Shown here in pieces: positions 42,714 to 54,736 of a stretch of 64,000 nucleotides of DNA; position 1 is the first letter of the stretch; the number at the start of each line of letters is the position of its first letter. Source of the stretch: Antitrichia curtipendula (lineage: Eukaryota > Streptophyta > Bryopsida > Hypnales > Leucodontaceae); contig OX579635.1 of the NCBI GenBank assembly GCA_951230915.1, positions 13,454,001 through 13,518,000 on the forward strand. Direction: 5' to 3'. A program made the position numbers and the translations under genes. Below the pieces are notes generated by a model that saw only the letters and a list, made by a program, of their open reading frames with translations, was not told the DNA's origin and searched no databases.

Positions 42714-44548
42714 TCGTACTGTACCTCACTGCTTCTTGTAACTCCGGATTCTGTCTCTGACAATTCCCAAGCATGTTGATGAAATAACGTAGCCCTGAAC
42801 AAGAATTAATTTTTATGTTAGAGTGGAGTTTATTTTTTTTATCAGGAAAACAACTTGCCAGGCAGCAGTTTTTTATTTTTTATTTTTTTGTTTTTGACAC
42901 AAGTAAGTTAAGCAGTCTTCTTCTTCTTCTTCTTCTTGGTTCCCACAACTTGCATAGCTTCACATCTATGCAGCAGAAGCAGAAGCAGTCGCAACAACTG
43001 CACAAGAAGAGACAATTCTGTACTACTAAAGAGATAGGGAACAATAGTACACATGGAAGAGACAAAAAGGACCACCCACCGGCACACTGGGAGCTTCTTT
43101 GCTTTTTAGCACTGGATACGAGTGACTCGATGATAATTTAACTTGCATAGTAACCCCCAAACTTGCCGAACCGACTGTATATGGTCGATCCAAAATTTCA
43201 AGGCTTGTTTGGGCGGCAGGATGCTAAACCCATCCCACAAAGTGGGACATGCAAGGTGAATATATCCCTGGGGAAAAAAGAAAAAAGAAAAGGAAAAAAA
43301 AAATCTTTTATCTGTCACGCATGATCAAATTTGTAAATTTTGAACTCATATTTGCAATTAGAGGCCCCAAATTAGCTAGGGAAAGTGAAGAACGTAGAAT
43401 TAATATGGCACAAAGTAAGGGGGGCTTCTTTTTTTAGAGAATTAACAAAAAAATTCACCTTGCGTGGTTCACTTTGTGGGATGGGTTTAGCGTCCTATGT
43501 TTGGGTGTGGGCAATTAAATTCCTTTGACTGTATTTAAAAAATATTATGGATAACATTGAAGGTTAAAAATTGGAAGCTTTTTATATTTCATGAAAAAAA
43601 GATTAAAAAAATACTTTATTTTTGAGAGGTCATCAAATGAAAGGCATACATGTACCATTAGTGGAAGAATAAAGCTTATCAATTTTACTTGATTTCCTAG
43701 CTGAAAATAATGGTCCCAATGGAAAGAGTAAAATATTTTCATCATTTTCATCATTTGAAAATTTAAACATGCAAGTGTCGATTTGGGGTTATTTGTGATT
43801 TATACTTATTAAAAAATTGCAATTCAACAATTGCAAGGTGGATTGTGTAATGAGTTTGCTAGTTCTTCATTTGAACCTAAGGTTTTTGGAAGTGCATTTT
43901 AGTGTGCTAACACAATTTCTACTTATTCATGTCACCTCCAAGCCTAAAAAACTCTTATATGCAAATTTCTCAAACAATGTAAGAAGGGACAACATACTAA
44001 AAATAAAATACATACAATTTTTTTTGTTATAATCTCACAATCCCTAGGAAGCATTTTGGACTATAATTGATATGGGATAAATGGGATTGCCACATGTATT
44101 TTGTATAATTCATATCCACATATATATATACACACACACCATATATGGTATATATTCCATATTCCATATCCCGGACAACTTTGTTTTTTTAGCAGATCAA
44201 TGGCATTTAGGGAAGACCTTAAATTTCCTTTTGAGATCCAATGGAGCTCATTCCATTCATAAAAAAAACCCACCAGGATTGGTGGCATGGGGATAGTTTC
44301 AATTTTTAAATCTCAGATCCGATGGCGGGGATTTCTCAAGGCTGGGGGGCAGGGCAGGGAGTTTGCCATAGTTGGGTGCATAGTGATAATAAGGAATCTC
44401 AAACAAGTGGAAAATTATTGACCAACTTATTTCATCCCCCCTACAACATAAGTGGTCAAAGGATTCACTTGAAACCTATTGAGTAAGAGGAAGGTATCCA
44501 TCTGCAATTGCTGCCAGTCAATCTTTCTTGTGTTCTTGCATCAAGTTA
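42714..44548. other. intergenic, one TIR element and microsatellites
   Basis: Apart from the element at 43,218-43,496 there is a (TTC)n run near 42,918-42,937 and an AT/CA-rich run at 44,110-44,170. No gene was recognised; the short open frames are compositional. Confidence 0.4.
43218..43496. mobile_element. TIR element, AGGATGCTAAACCCATCCCA ends (279 bp)
   Basis: The terminal inverted repeats are about 46 bp, with few mismatches: AGGATGCTAAACCCATCCCA continuing CAAAGTGGGACATGCAAGGT at the left, and the complement ending GGGATGGGTTTAGCGTCCT at the right. A diverged relative lies at 25,146. No target duplication is obvious. Confidence 0.8.
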
Positions 44549-45020
44549 AGGTAAACCAACCCATTGTGGTCAAATGACCCATAGTGAACACCTACCTCAT
44601 GACCCCATCATGTTTTTTTTCAGTTTTTTCAGATTTTGCCTTCAATGCATGTCTTACATGACAATAATGAAGTAGTTAGTGACTTCATTAGGAACTTCTA
44701 ATTTTTCAGTGAGAATTCATTGTGATAATTGACTTTTAAGGCTTTCCATGTTAGAAAAGATTTTGACTGCTTTAGGTGAGCCAAATGAGCATGATGGATT
44801 CAGATTTTGTTGGATAAAAGGTAGTCTATGGACTCTTATGGGCAAAAATGCATTGAACACTTCAAAAATTCATAGCAAATTCACATTTTGTCAGAAGAAG
44901 ATAATTTTAATTGCTCTCATTGTTTCTTGCACTTGTACTATTGTGGAAAAAAAATTAAAAAATTTCAGTAACCACATGATGTCAAGCTCCTTATTTTGAC
45001 CACTATGAGCTGGTTTACCT
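44549..45020. mobile_element. AGGTAAACCAGC-type MITE, copy 4 (472 bp), TA-flanked
   Basis: Ends AGGTAAACCAACCCATTGTG and CACTATGAGCTGGTTTACCT, TA at 44,547-44,548 and 45,021-45,022. Strong full-length similarity to 30,920-31,381. Confidence 0.87.
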
Positions 45021-47414
45021 TAAGCTTAAACTTACATGCAAGAAGAGTGGTAACTTAGAATTCAAGCAATTGAACAAGAGAAAGTGAAGGGCATTGTTGT
45101 CAGCATACACATACTGAGCTGACGTAAAAGTAAAAGTGAAGGCCAAGTAATAGTCTCTCATCAGTTAGTAAGAAAATACTAAAACAAAAAAAGAAAAAGT
45201 ATTAAGAGGAGGCCAGTCAAGTACCCCTTTCTGAATTCTGACTAGTCCTGCCTAAACCACTCCAGCCGTCTTTGGAACCTATCACAATACTCACAACTCA
45301 ACTTTCACACAACGCAAGTACCCCCAAAAAGCCAAAATAGTAAATTAAACAAATGCTATTGCTATTGGAGGCTGACTGACATTTTCAATTCTTGACCTGG
45401 TAGTACTCTCTTTTATTCCCAAATCCCAAATCCATCCATTTTAAAAGTATGCAATACCCCTGTAGTCATGTAATTGATAAATTATTGATGAAATGGTCGG
45501 TACTTCAGAATTGATAAGTATTATATCATCATCTGCCTCAGATGTAAATAATTCAAATTCCATTCCATTCCATCCCATTCCATTCAAACTATGCTGACTG
45601 GGAGCAACCGAGGATGGAATATTAGAAACTGTCGCCATCGAATTCACTGATAATTTTGATGTACTCAATCAAACATTGAAGTACTCCTAACCTGTGCAGT
45701 CTGTAACCAGCAGACATGAGTGATACTTCCCCTTAAGCAATGAAAACGGGAGCTCAAATTAGGGCTCCGTATTGTTGTGCCTCCTTCTTTTTTCTGTGGC
45801 ACTCCACATCATCATCAATAGCCGGGTTATCATCATCATCATCTTTTTCTTTTCTTTTCCCCATTGGCAGTCCCTTTTATGATTGATTGGCAAACCATTA
45901 CTGCTCCAACCTTGTCCGCGAGTGGGATATTGTCTGCACACCACGAGAGACACACACACACACAGTGGGAGCTGGCTGGCTGGCTGTTCCAGACAATTCA
46001 CATTCTCAAGCTCGACAACTTCTGGAGACGAGAGAATTTCCAGGATCTGGTACGGGTCGCACAAACACATGTACGGAGTTCTGGACGGCGGACGAGATCG
46101 ACGATCCAGTCAGTCGGTCGGTCACGCACATCCTGAGTATTAATACTACTAGTCTTCCAAAGATAAAAACAACAACCCACCATGGCAATATGAGTACAAC
46201 TCCATTGATCAACAAATTGAAGAGTGACTGCACTGCAAAATTTAAAAAAATGCCTCAAAGGCCTTGCAATGGGCGATCCCTAGAATATGGTGATTGCCAC
46301 CAAGTTGGAACTCTCAAGGTGAAGATGTACACAAGTGTTTCTATCATTATATGGCCATAGCTCTCTCTTTTTTTTTTCTTCTTCTGCTTTTGCCTTTCTT
46401 GCTGCACATACCTACCATACCTACGTTAATTGATACATACAGAGGAAGGATCTTTTTTGGTTTCTGAAGAAGATGTTATTGATCACAAGTAGGACTCAAG
46501 GGGACTGCTTGCCAGTGCCCATGCCCGGAAGATGCCGGGTCGCATTCCACTACCATTTTTGGATGGTGCACTGCACCCACCCACCAGGCAGTGAGCGTAG
46601 TAGAACCTTTTGCCAACCCCAAAAGCTCTTGCTACAGTTAGCTCCATTAATTTCCCTCCCTCCCTCCCTCTCCATTGCTTGTGATTATTTCCCATTGATG
46701 CTGCCATCTGCCCTCACTGGCCGGGGGAGGCATGGAGCTTGCATGCAGGATGTTTTTTTTGAAAAACGGGGTTGCCTGAATTGGAGGACAACCTCCCTTC
46801 CCTTCTCAGTCTCAGTGTGATCTTCGCGTGTCAGGACTTGTAGTACCAAATGAGAACCTGGTTGGTGCACTTGTTAACAATTGTTGCAGGCGGGCGGCCT
46901 CTGCAGCAAGGGCTGCGCGAGCGAGCGAGCGAGCGAGGTAGCGCAGGCAGGCAAGCAGGCAAGCAGGCAGGCAGGCAGGCAGGCACCCAAATTGGCTGAG
47001 CTGGTCACCAACGTTTCCTCTCCCCGCCGGCGTCATGCCTGCACTAGGAATGTCACCTGGGCCTATTGCATCATATGCAGACAAGATCCAACTTCGTGGT
47101 TTCCGTTTCAGAGCACTCAGCAGCCAAGCTTTTTAGCCAGCTTCCATAGCTTTGTTTGATAGCTAGCTACTCGGGCTGAATTTCATTTGATGAAACAATC
47201 TATCAATGATACTTTTATTATTACCTGTTCTCCTGTGAAGCACGCGCACCTCAGGTGTTGCTTGGTAGTGGGCTGCGCGCATCGATCATAGCATTGATCA
47301 TATGAGACAACAAAGAGTCGTATTTTGTAGCCGAGAGACCCGATTTGTAAGCCGTGTAATTGCAATTTGCCTTTAGTAGAGCCTGTGAGTGAGTGAGGAT
47401 CGGAGGAGCTGGAG
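45021..47414. promoter_or_regulatory. upstream region of the CLE gene, simple-repeat rich
   Basis: Composition rises from AT-rich to mixed. Several short simple repeats occur: CCATT units at about 45,560-45,590, CAT units at 45,805-45,845, CA units at 45,950-45,965, CCCT units near 46,660, GCGA units at 46,917-46,936, and CAGG units at 46,943-46,983. Overlapping frames on both strands at 45,760-47,160 have no domains and are not called. This probably includes the CLE promoter and leader; the start site is not determinable. Confidence 0.4.
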
Positions 47415-50340
47415 ATGGCGGTGAGTTGGAGCTTCACATTGTTGCTGTTCCTCACATTAGTAGCGCTCATCACCTTCAGTCAGCCGCTTTTTCAATCCAC
47501 GCCAGGTACCTTACCTTGAAATCCCGTTTCCATAAATGTGCAGTTTTGAGCAATCTGTCGGGCGGTTGGTGAATCATGCAAGCTTCCAAATTGCTGTTTG
47601 CTCCGTTCAGTGAGAGAGAGAGAGAGAGAGAGACAGTGGTCACTCATGCATGTTCAGGACCGATCGAGCTGCTGCAGCCTCTAATTTCCTGGTTTGAATT
47701 GCTTTAGCATGTTAAATAGCTTCTAGCTCAGGAAATAACCATTTCTGAGATCAATCAATGGCAATCCTGGTAATCCATTATTTACTGGATCGATTCTTGA
47801 GCTTTTAGTACGTGAAAGTTGACTAAGCTCGAGGAGTGCAACTCTGAGTAGATTGTTTGGGTTTTGCAACAGCAGAAGTGAGGCACACGCGTGGGGATTT
47901 GGAAACAGCCCCGCCGCAAATCCTCCCTACCATCAAGGTATCACTCACAGTAGCCATTCAAGTTTTTAACTCAGTCTTGTTACGATTTAATCAGTCTGTT
48001 TGTTTTCTTCTATAGGGAGCAACTTCATTGGTACATCTAGAGCATATCAATTCTAGAATAAGGGAAGATTAATTTCGGTTGATTACCAAGTTCTAATGGG
48101 TACACTATACAGTACATGTAATTCACTTCTCAGCTGAAACTGATTAGATTGTCGCATCCAAGGATTCGCTTTGGAGAAGCTAGAGAATTGGTTTAATTTG
48201 CAGGCTCAGTGCATGTATTAGATTTCGTTGTGACGAAGGAGAGGAGCCTGTAGAGGATCGATCCTAGGTAGTGTATTTGTCAGAACCAAAACCTTGAAGA
48301 TCTTACACAACCTGTTGTGACTGTCTTTTCGTAATATCTAGACCCTTCGCAAGACTCCTTGAAAAAGTTGAAAAAGTCACTCTCACCGTACGTATTACAG
48401 ATCCTACTTGTTTTGCTTTCGCAGAGTTTGTGATTCTACGAGGTGTAGTAAGACTGGGGATCCATAAACTGCTGAGGAGCTAGGTTCCACAGCACTGATT
48501 GTCACGATTTACAAGTGTTAAAAACATTTCATCTTGGAAATGCTTAACACGTGCAATTCGGTACTCGGTTCGCCTGTTGAGACCATTGGTCACCTAGATT
48601 TTTGGTTACAAATGGTCGTAAGGTTCCGTCACCGGATTGAATCTAGACTTCATCACTTCAGACTACGCCTTTGGTTTCAAAAAGCCCCACTTAGAAAAAG
48701 TCTTGAAGCTACAAATAAATAGTCCATGGTCCATACAGTACTGCGAATCCGGTTGATTTTCATTTCCTCAAATAGCGACAAAATGTGGGGGTGGGGTGGA
48801 AAAAGTTACAAGGAACAAAACATAGGGCTGACTTGGCTACTAACGTAAGATCATTTTCAGTGAGAAGCGACAGAGGTCCGGATCTCCAAAATGAAAAACG
48901 ATGTAGTTTGGTGTAGTGATAGTAGTAGAAGCTTTCATTCTTTGGTCTTCCTTGAATGGAAATTTTGTTAAAATGGCAATATTCTGTAAATTTGGCACTT
49001 TTAGGTTTAGCCTATGTGGTTTGAAATGTAAACCAGTCCTAGACTTTAGACCATGTGGCTTGAAATCTATACCAGTCCAAAAAAAGGAATAGAAACATGG
49101 TGGAAGAATACCGCCATTTTAACGAAATATCTGTTCTTGGTTACAGATTCATGAAACCTACTTGATTCTCTTGTAAAAACAAAGGGAAATATCTCATAGT
49201 GTACATATTTAGACTTTATGAATCAAAATGTGGATATATTGAATTAAATTTAGAGACTTTAGAATGATCCACATGAAGATCATTAATTACAAGGCCAATC
49301 ACCCCTCCTTCTGAGGGTGGTTAATGTTCTAGAAGAAGAATAACTTTGGTCAATGATAGACTAGTGTAGATGGTAAGTATGTTGAAGGTAGTTCCACAAA
49401 CTAGGACAACAACTAGTGGGTACTAAAGTTTGTGTCTCCAAAATCTTCCCCTTTCCAATTGCATCTTCTATCTATGCTAGTCTAAGATTTCTTACTTGAC
49501 ATATTATGCATTTGTGGTTACAATAGGGATTACAATTGGAAAATGATCAATTTTGAGTATGCATGCCTTGTCCTTGGTGTCTCTTTTCAAGGGTAGACAT
49601 AATCCCTAAATAAATTGGTATCCAATCGGTGGATGGTGAATGTTTCAAGAGATTATTGTTTGGTTTATGTAAAATGGATAAAGAATATTTAAGTGTGCTA
49701 CAAAATTAAATAATTTTTATCTATTTCTTAGCAATATGTACAAGTAGTTATATAAAACGGACAAAGAACATTTAAGTATGCGACAAAAATAATTCTTGTC
49801 TGTTTCTTAGCAATATAGGAACCTAGGTCAATGCTTCATGATTTTTATATAAAATTTTGAATTAGTTCATATCTATTGGGGTCAAAAAAGAGAATTTGCA
49901 AAAATAATTTTTTTATATTTGGAAACATTTCAAGCCATAATAAATACTAGCTCAAAAGCTCCAAACCAACATTCCCCTTTTTCTTAGGCTAATGTACTAC
50001 TCATCATTTACATAGGTGCCTTATTGACTATCAGGCAAGAGAGAGCATGGTTGGGAGCCAGAGGCAACAAAGGACAAGAAAATTGATACAACGTGGCGAG
50101 GAGCTGAGACTACAAGGAATATGCAATGGCAAGAGAAAGACTATCCTCCAGTCAAGCACATTCTCTAGTACAAAGGTTACTACCATTGTTGCCAGTGAAA
50201 CACATCCTCCTGCAACTAGAAATATTAATGCAAAGATTCCCCGGCGATCAATTTCAGCTCATTTCGAATCAGATCGCATGGTGCCCACTGGCCCCAATCC
50301 TTTGCACAACAACAACCGGTCTCAAATCATTTTTCCATGA
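47415..50340 (+). CDS. CLE (CLAVATA3/ESR-related) peptide precursor, 3 exons, about 152 aa
   Basis: Exons 47415-47505, 47876-47937 and 50035-50340, phase-matched with GT-AG introns of 370 and 2,097 bp. Exon 1 encodes a signal peptide: M-A-V-S-W-S followed by a hydrophobic core rich in Leu, Phe, Val and Ile (residues 7-22) and a polar boundary. The middle is a basic, low-complexity variable region. Near the C terminus (50,275-50,310) is the dodecapeptide RMVPTGPNPLHN, which fits the CLE consensus R-x-V-P-T/S-G-P-N/D-P-L-H-N/H, preceded by acidic E-S-D and followed by a 9-residue tail. CLE peptides are cut from secreted precursors and bind LRR receptor kinases to control stem-cell activity and division plane. 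The motif itself is secure. The link of exon 3 to exons 1-2 is inferred from phase, the good acceptor TTATTGACTATCAG and the otherwise missing signal peptide. Confidence 0.8.
47609..47632. repeat. (GA)n microsatellite in CLE intron 1
   Basis: A short pure GA run within intron 1 of the CLE gene. Confidence 0.9.
47873..47878 (+). other. NAGNAG tandem acceptor at CLE exon 2
   Basis: The intron ends CAACAGCAG, so splicing after the first AG adds one Ala codon compared with splicing after the second. Both choices keep the frame. Confidence 0.5.
47938..50034 (+). other. long second intron of the CLE gene
   Basis: 2.1 kb, AT-rich toward its 3' part. A possible alternative exon begins at 48,016 after CTTCTATAG and adds about 18 codons before a stop, which would give a short signal-peptide product without the CLE motif. 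No transposon ends were recognised. Confidence 0.5.
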
Positions 50341-51366
50341 AACAAGCTGCTACGCTATGGAAGGCTCTCATGGTCACTGTAGCACCTACTTACTTTTCAA
50401 GTGAGGTCTTATTCAAACTTCTTCATATGTACATTTTGAAAATGCAAATCTAGAGATATTAACAAGTTTTGTCACCACTTACTAATTACCTCTCTAACCC
50501 ATTTTCCACCTACCATGTTGGTAGAGCTGCCCTATTATTATCACTTTGGTCATTGTGCATATTTTTGTTCATTTGATTAAACATTTGGGTAGTAAAATGG
50601 CGAATTGAAGAGAATTTCCAATTCTTTCTTGGATCAAATTAATATTAAAAAACCCAGAGATATGTTCAAGACTTTCCAAAATAAATACATGTAGCTTTCC
50701 ATTGTGAACAATGGAGAGGAACTATTGCTGCCCTCTCTAATCCTATTTTGGCTCAATTAAGACCCTTAGTCAATGAATTTAGGCCTGCTATTTCAAGACC
50801 ATCACTTTCTACTCCGAAATACCAGTATACACTTTCACTCTTAAATCTATCACTCTACTGTGTGCCCTTATTGTCCTTGTATCACTTTACACTTTGGACT
50901 AAATTATCATATAAAGAAACACTATCCGATTTCACAGTTTGGAGGGTATCCTATTTGTGTCTTTGGGCATGTAAAGGAATCTCCGACATTCTGCTGCAGA
51001 ATTTCAAGACCATTGAGAGTACAAGCCAAAAAATACACAAGTTGTGATATTCACAAAATGGTGGATGCATTAAGCTCGACGAATGATGAGTACAAGGTGA
51101 CACAAAAGCGTAATCGACAAGTCAATAAATTGCTGCAGTTCCATGTCCACGATTACCTTTCTGGTTAGGATACGCAAAACTGCAAGACCAACCCACTAGA
51201 GAAACTGAATTAATCACTCCCTAATTCGAAGCTTTTTCTAAGACGACATTGCAGTTTACACAACATCTAACGAAGAGAGGAACGATTCCGCTCCAAGCTA
51301 AGCATACTAATCCTCGATGCTACTCAAGAATTCTTGACCTTCAATTTAAACATACTACAGAACAAC
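50341..51366. other. intergenic between CLE (+) and GapA (-), convergent genes
   Basis: Holds the 3' ends of both genes. Open frames at 50,748-51,168 overlap each other and have no recognised domain. Confidence 0.5.
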
Positions 51367-53603
51367 TTACTTCCACTTCTCGGCGACCAAGTTGGCCAAG
51401 TCCACCACCCTCTGCGAGTAGCCCCACTCATTGTCATACCACGCCACCACCTTCACCATGTCGTCTCCCATCACCATCGTCAACGACGAGTCCACAGTCG
51501 AGGACACGTCCGTGCACCGGAAGTCCACCGACACCAAGGGCTCGTCACACACGGCCAAGATTCCCTTCAATTGAGGTGTCTCGCACGCATCACGGAAAGC
51601 CTGGTTCACCTCCTCAGCGAAAGTCTTCTTCTCCACCTGCACCACCAAATCAACCACAGACACGTTCGGCGTAGGTACGCGAAGCGCAATGCCGTTGATC
51701 TTGCCCTTCAGACGAGGAAGAACCAGAGCCACAGCCTTCGCCGCTCCAGTTGAAGTCGGCACGATGTTCAGTGCCGCGGCACGGGCTCGCCGCAGGTCGC
51801 GGTGGGACGCGTCCAGCAGACGCTGGTCGCCGGTGTACGAGTGCGTGGTGGTCATGGTGCCCTTGATGATCCCGAACTTCTCATCCAGCACCTTCACGAA
51901 CGGCGCCAGGCAGTTGGTGGTGCATGACGCATTGCTGATGATCTTGTCCTCGTGCGTGTAATCCTGCTCGTTCACGCCCACGACGTAGGTCGGGATGGCG
52001 CCCTTGCCGGGAGCGGTGATCAGCACCTTCTTGGCTCCGGCTTGCAAATGCTTGCCCGCACCTGCTTCATCCACGAACACTCCCGTTCCCTCGATCACGA
52101 GGTCAATGTTCATCTCCCTGCAGTCAAAATGCCACCATTTGTATACACGATCAGCTCCATGGGCTACGAATAACTCGGCAACTAGCTTACGAGCCACATT
52201 ACAAGATTCAATGGATTTCCAATTAATGCCCGCAGTTGTGACCGTGGAATGCATGCAATATCGTCCAGTAACCCTAATTCAGACTCATAATTAAGTCATG
52301 GTCAAAGGTTCAAATCATGCCAATGCAGAGAAATAACAAGGCAGGAGAGATGGCATCACGGGCCGGACACTGGCTTACCCCCATGGCAGGTTGAGTGGGT
52401 TCCTGTCGGACACCACCTTGATGACCTTGCCGTCCACGCTGATGCCATCGTTGCCGGCGACCTTGACGTCGGCATTGAAGGTGCCCAGCATGGAGTCGTA
52501 CTTCAGCAAGTGAGAAGCCTGCTTCACGCCTCCGGTGTCGTTGATCACCACGACTTCCAGGGGCGAGTCCTTCCTGCCGTGCCAGCAGCGGACGAAATTG
52601 CGTCCGATTCGCCCGAATCCGTTGATGGCCACCCTGATCTTGGCCTCCGTCACGGCCCTCGAAGCTCCGGAGCTGGCAGCCTGGTAATCAAGGCCGAATC
52701 TACTGTCAAGATACTTCCAGTGACTCCTCCATGAATCTGACTACTTGCTTGGGGAGAGGTAAGCTCAATCAAAATGCACGATTGATACAAACACAGAAGC
52801 AATGATTCAACTAAGCCTGCAGCATTTGAACGAGGAACACACAACGCACCACAGCAGTCTGGGCAGCCACGATCACGGCGAGGTCATCGGAGCGCTTGCC
52901 GAATGTAACCGCGTTGGTGCTCTTGATGCCAGAGAATTCCGAGAACCCATTCGAGCCTGCAACCTGGAAGAAACGAATCCAAGAAGGGTAAGATAATGGT
53001 GCAATTGGCTAGCGCAGTGGAACACACTAATCTCGAGGCCAATTCAGACACCCATTGGAAAGAACACCCTCATTCTTACTCGAATCACTCTCAATTGCAG
53101 TGCAGCATCAATCCCCGGTACTACAATGCTCCACATGGAATTTCCAGAGCGCTTGCAATCTACTAGAATGGCAAATGCATGGACAGATTTTGACATCTCA
53201 TTCCAACCGAAAGCTTCACGACACGCCCAGACCTGATTCCGGTCCCTAAATGCGCGGAATTGCATCCCTACTCGACCACAATGCCCAGATTCACCAACCG
53301 TCGTGATTTTGTCAGGTCCAAGAGCACCCGAACGCACATACTTATACAAGAATGTACGAAATGAATCATATATGGAGCATTTTCAGCCAATTCCCAGCGC
53401 TGCGCAGCAGCACTTTCGAAATACAACTCATTCCCCACATTCTCAGAACCGCGAACCCACGTTCGATGGGTCTGGCCATGGCCAGCCTCGATTAACATAA
53501 TGCGACCAGCATTCATGGAATCAGCGGGAATGCAGGCACGGGGAGCGAGGCGTACCTTGAGAGAGGTGGCGCTAGAAGCCGCGGCGAGCGCGGTGGCAGC
53601 CAT
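51367..53603 (-). CDS. GapA: plastid NADP-dependent glyceraldehyde-3-phosphate dehydrogenase subunit A (photosynthetic), 404 aa
   Basis: Exons on the minus strand: 53603-53556, 52963-52850, 52680-52379, 52117-51367; all GT-AG, in frame throughout. It reduces 1,3-bisphosphoglycerate with NADPH in the Calvin cycle (EC 1.2.1.13), in the stroma as A4 or, where GapB exists, A2B2. Residues 1 to about 66 are a transit peptide containing the GapA-typical [10 protein letters not shown]. The Rossmann motif [10 protein letters not shown] is at 73-82, and catalytic Cys219 lies in [29 protein letters not shown] and the C-terminal [16 protein letters not shown] are conserved. The protein ends E-K-W-K without the GapB C-terminal extension, which distinguishes GapA from GapB. 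The ATG at 53603-53601 was chosen for its context (CGCCATGGC) and a normal transit-peptide length, although the frame is open further upstream. The transit peptide is split over three exons, the first only 16 codons. Confidence 0.95.
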
Positions 53604-53880
53604 GGCGAGCGTCGCAGCTGCTCCAGTCTCCGATGCGAAGGAGAAGAACTGGCAGAAGGAGTTGTTGGTGCGACGGGAGCTGCAAGGCGAGGCCGAGAAA
53701 TGCTTATCGGGGCGGGACTCCAGTCGAAGCTCCAGCGGCCTCAGAATGGAGATAACGCTATCCCCCTTGGCACTTCGCTGCGCGGGGGTCCTCGCGGCCT
53801 TTCGTCCATTTCCCATTTTTCATCGATAGCTGCGAACCGCAAACGTGGCACCCCCGCCTGGGTGACTGGACGGGAGACTC
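53604..53880 (-). promoter_or_regulatory. GapA upstream/leader region
   Basis: GC-richer DNA directly upstream of the GapA start. The coding frame stays open to an ATG at about 53,816, so an N-terminally extended product cannot be excluded, but it would not look like a transit peptide. From about 53,898 repeat sequence begins. Confidence 0.45.
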
Positions 53881-53897
53881 TTGAGGAGGAGCACAAC

Positions 53898-54736
53898 TTA
53901 GAGCGGGTCTCCATTGGAGGCCTGGACCTCCAGGAATCGGAAGTGGGCGTCCAGGAGCACCGGACGGTGCCGGACAGGAGGGTAGTCACGGCTTGTTCTG
54001 AGCGACTGTGAACAATGGAGATTCAGAAGCAATTTCTTTTTGGGCCAGCCAATAAGAAGCCACGGCTTTAGAGGAAGTTGTGAGAACCCTCTTCAAAGTC
54101 AAATGTGGAGAATGGATAATGAACAATGCAAAGTTACCTAAACAAGGTAATTGTTGTCCTTCCAAGAGCCAATTGGAGCAACGGCTAAAACAAGGACGAA
54201 GGCGAACTAGAAGTCCTAAGGTCAAAGTGAAAGTTCGAAAGTAAAATCTAAGAGAATAAACGAATATTCTTAGCATGCTTTTGCTTCCACGCCTCCAATC
54301 TTCACCTCTGGAGGTCGAGGTGGAGACTAAGAATGTGAAAGCAATAGCACGCTAAGAATATTTTGGAGATAGGAGGCCAACCCTATGCCACTACGACTTC
54401 AATATTCATTATTCACAGTCCCGGTGAACAAGCCATTACTACTCATGACATTGCCATTGGGTTGTTGTACCACCCAAACTTAGTAGCTCAATTTGATTAG
54501 CAACTCGATTCAGCATCTCTTGTAGCCATAACCAACTTGATTTTGCAGCATAATTTTCTCCCCTAAAATAACACCCTCTAGGCCAAGGTCCATGCCCTCC
54601 AACTGTGGATTTGTGTTTTTCACGGACCGGAGGTTGGAGGTTAGATCAAACGGGAGACCGGAGCCACGGAGGCAATGGAAGGCACTTGGAGGTCTAGAAT
54701 TGAACCTTTGATCTCCCAATGGAGATTGGCTCTTAG
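53898..54736. repeat. dispersed repeat with TTAGAGCCGGTCTCC borders, upstream of GapA
   Basis: The left border CTTAGAGCGGGTCTCCATTG (53,898) is an inverse match of the right border CAATGGAGATTGGCTCTTA (54,718-54,736). At 54,735 a second copy of the left border follows immediately (TTAGAGCCGGTCTCCATTGG), and a third diverged pair lies near 56,066-56,110. It may be one or more TIR elements placed end to end. A fold-back at 54,262-54,362 lies within. Confidence 0.45.
54262..54362. repeat. 100-bp fold-back
   Basis: AATATTCTTAGCATGCTTTTG at the left pairs with CAATAGCACGCTAAGAATATT at the right with two mismatches, and a short GGAGGT-rich loop lies between. Confidence 0.75.

Noticed and set aside
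45759..47159. Clusters of 70-157-codon frames on both strands
   Set aside because: Overlapping, rich in simple repeats, no domains and no splice continuity; treated as the CLE upstream region.
50126..50404. 92-codon frame overlapping the CLE exon
   Set aside because: A shadow in another frame of the exon that carries the CLE motif.
52681..52703. GapA exon 3 starting further upstream (acceptors near 52,700)
   Set aside because: Only the acceptor GATTACCAG ending at 52,681 matches the phase of the preceding donor without an extra weak splice site, and it restores the alignment to the known GapA leader.
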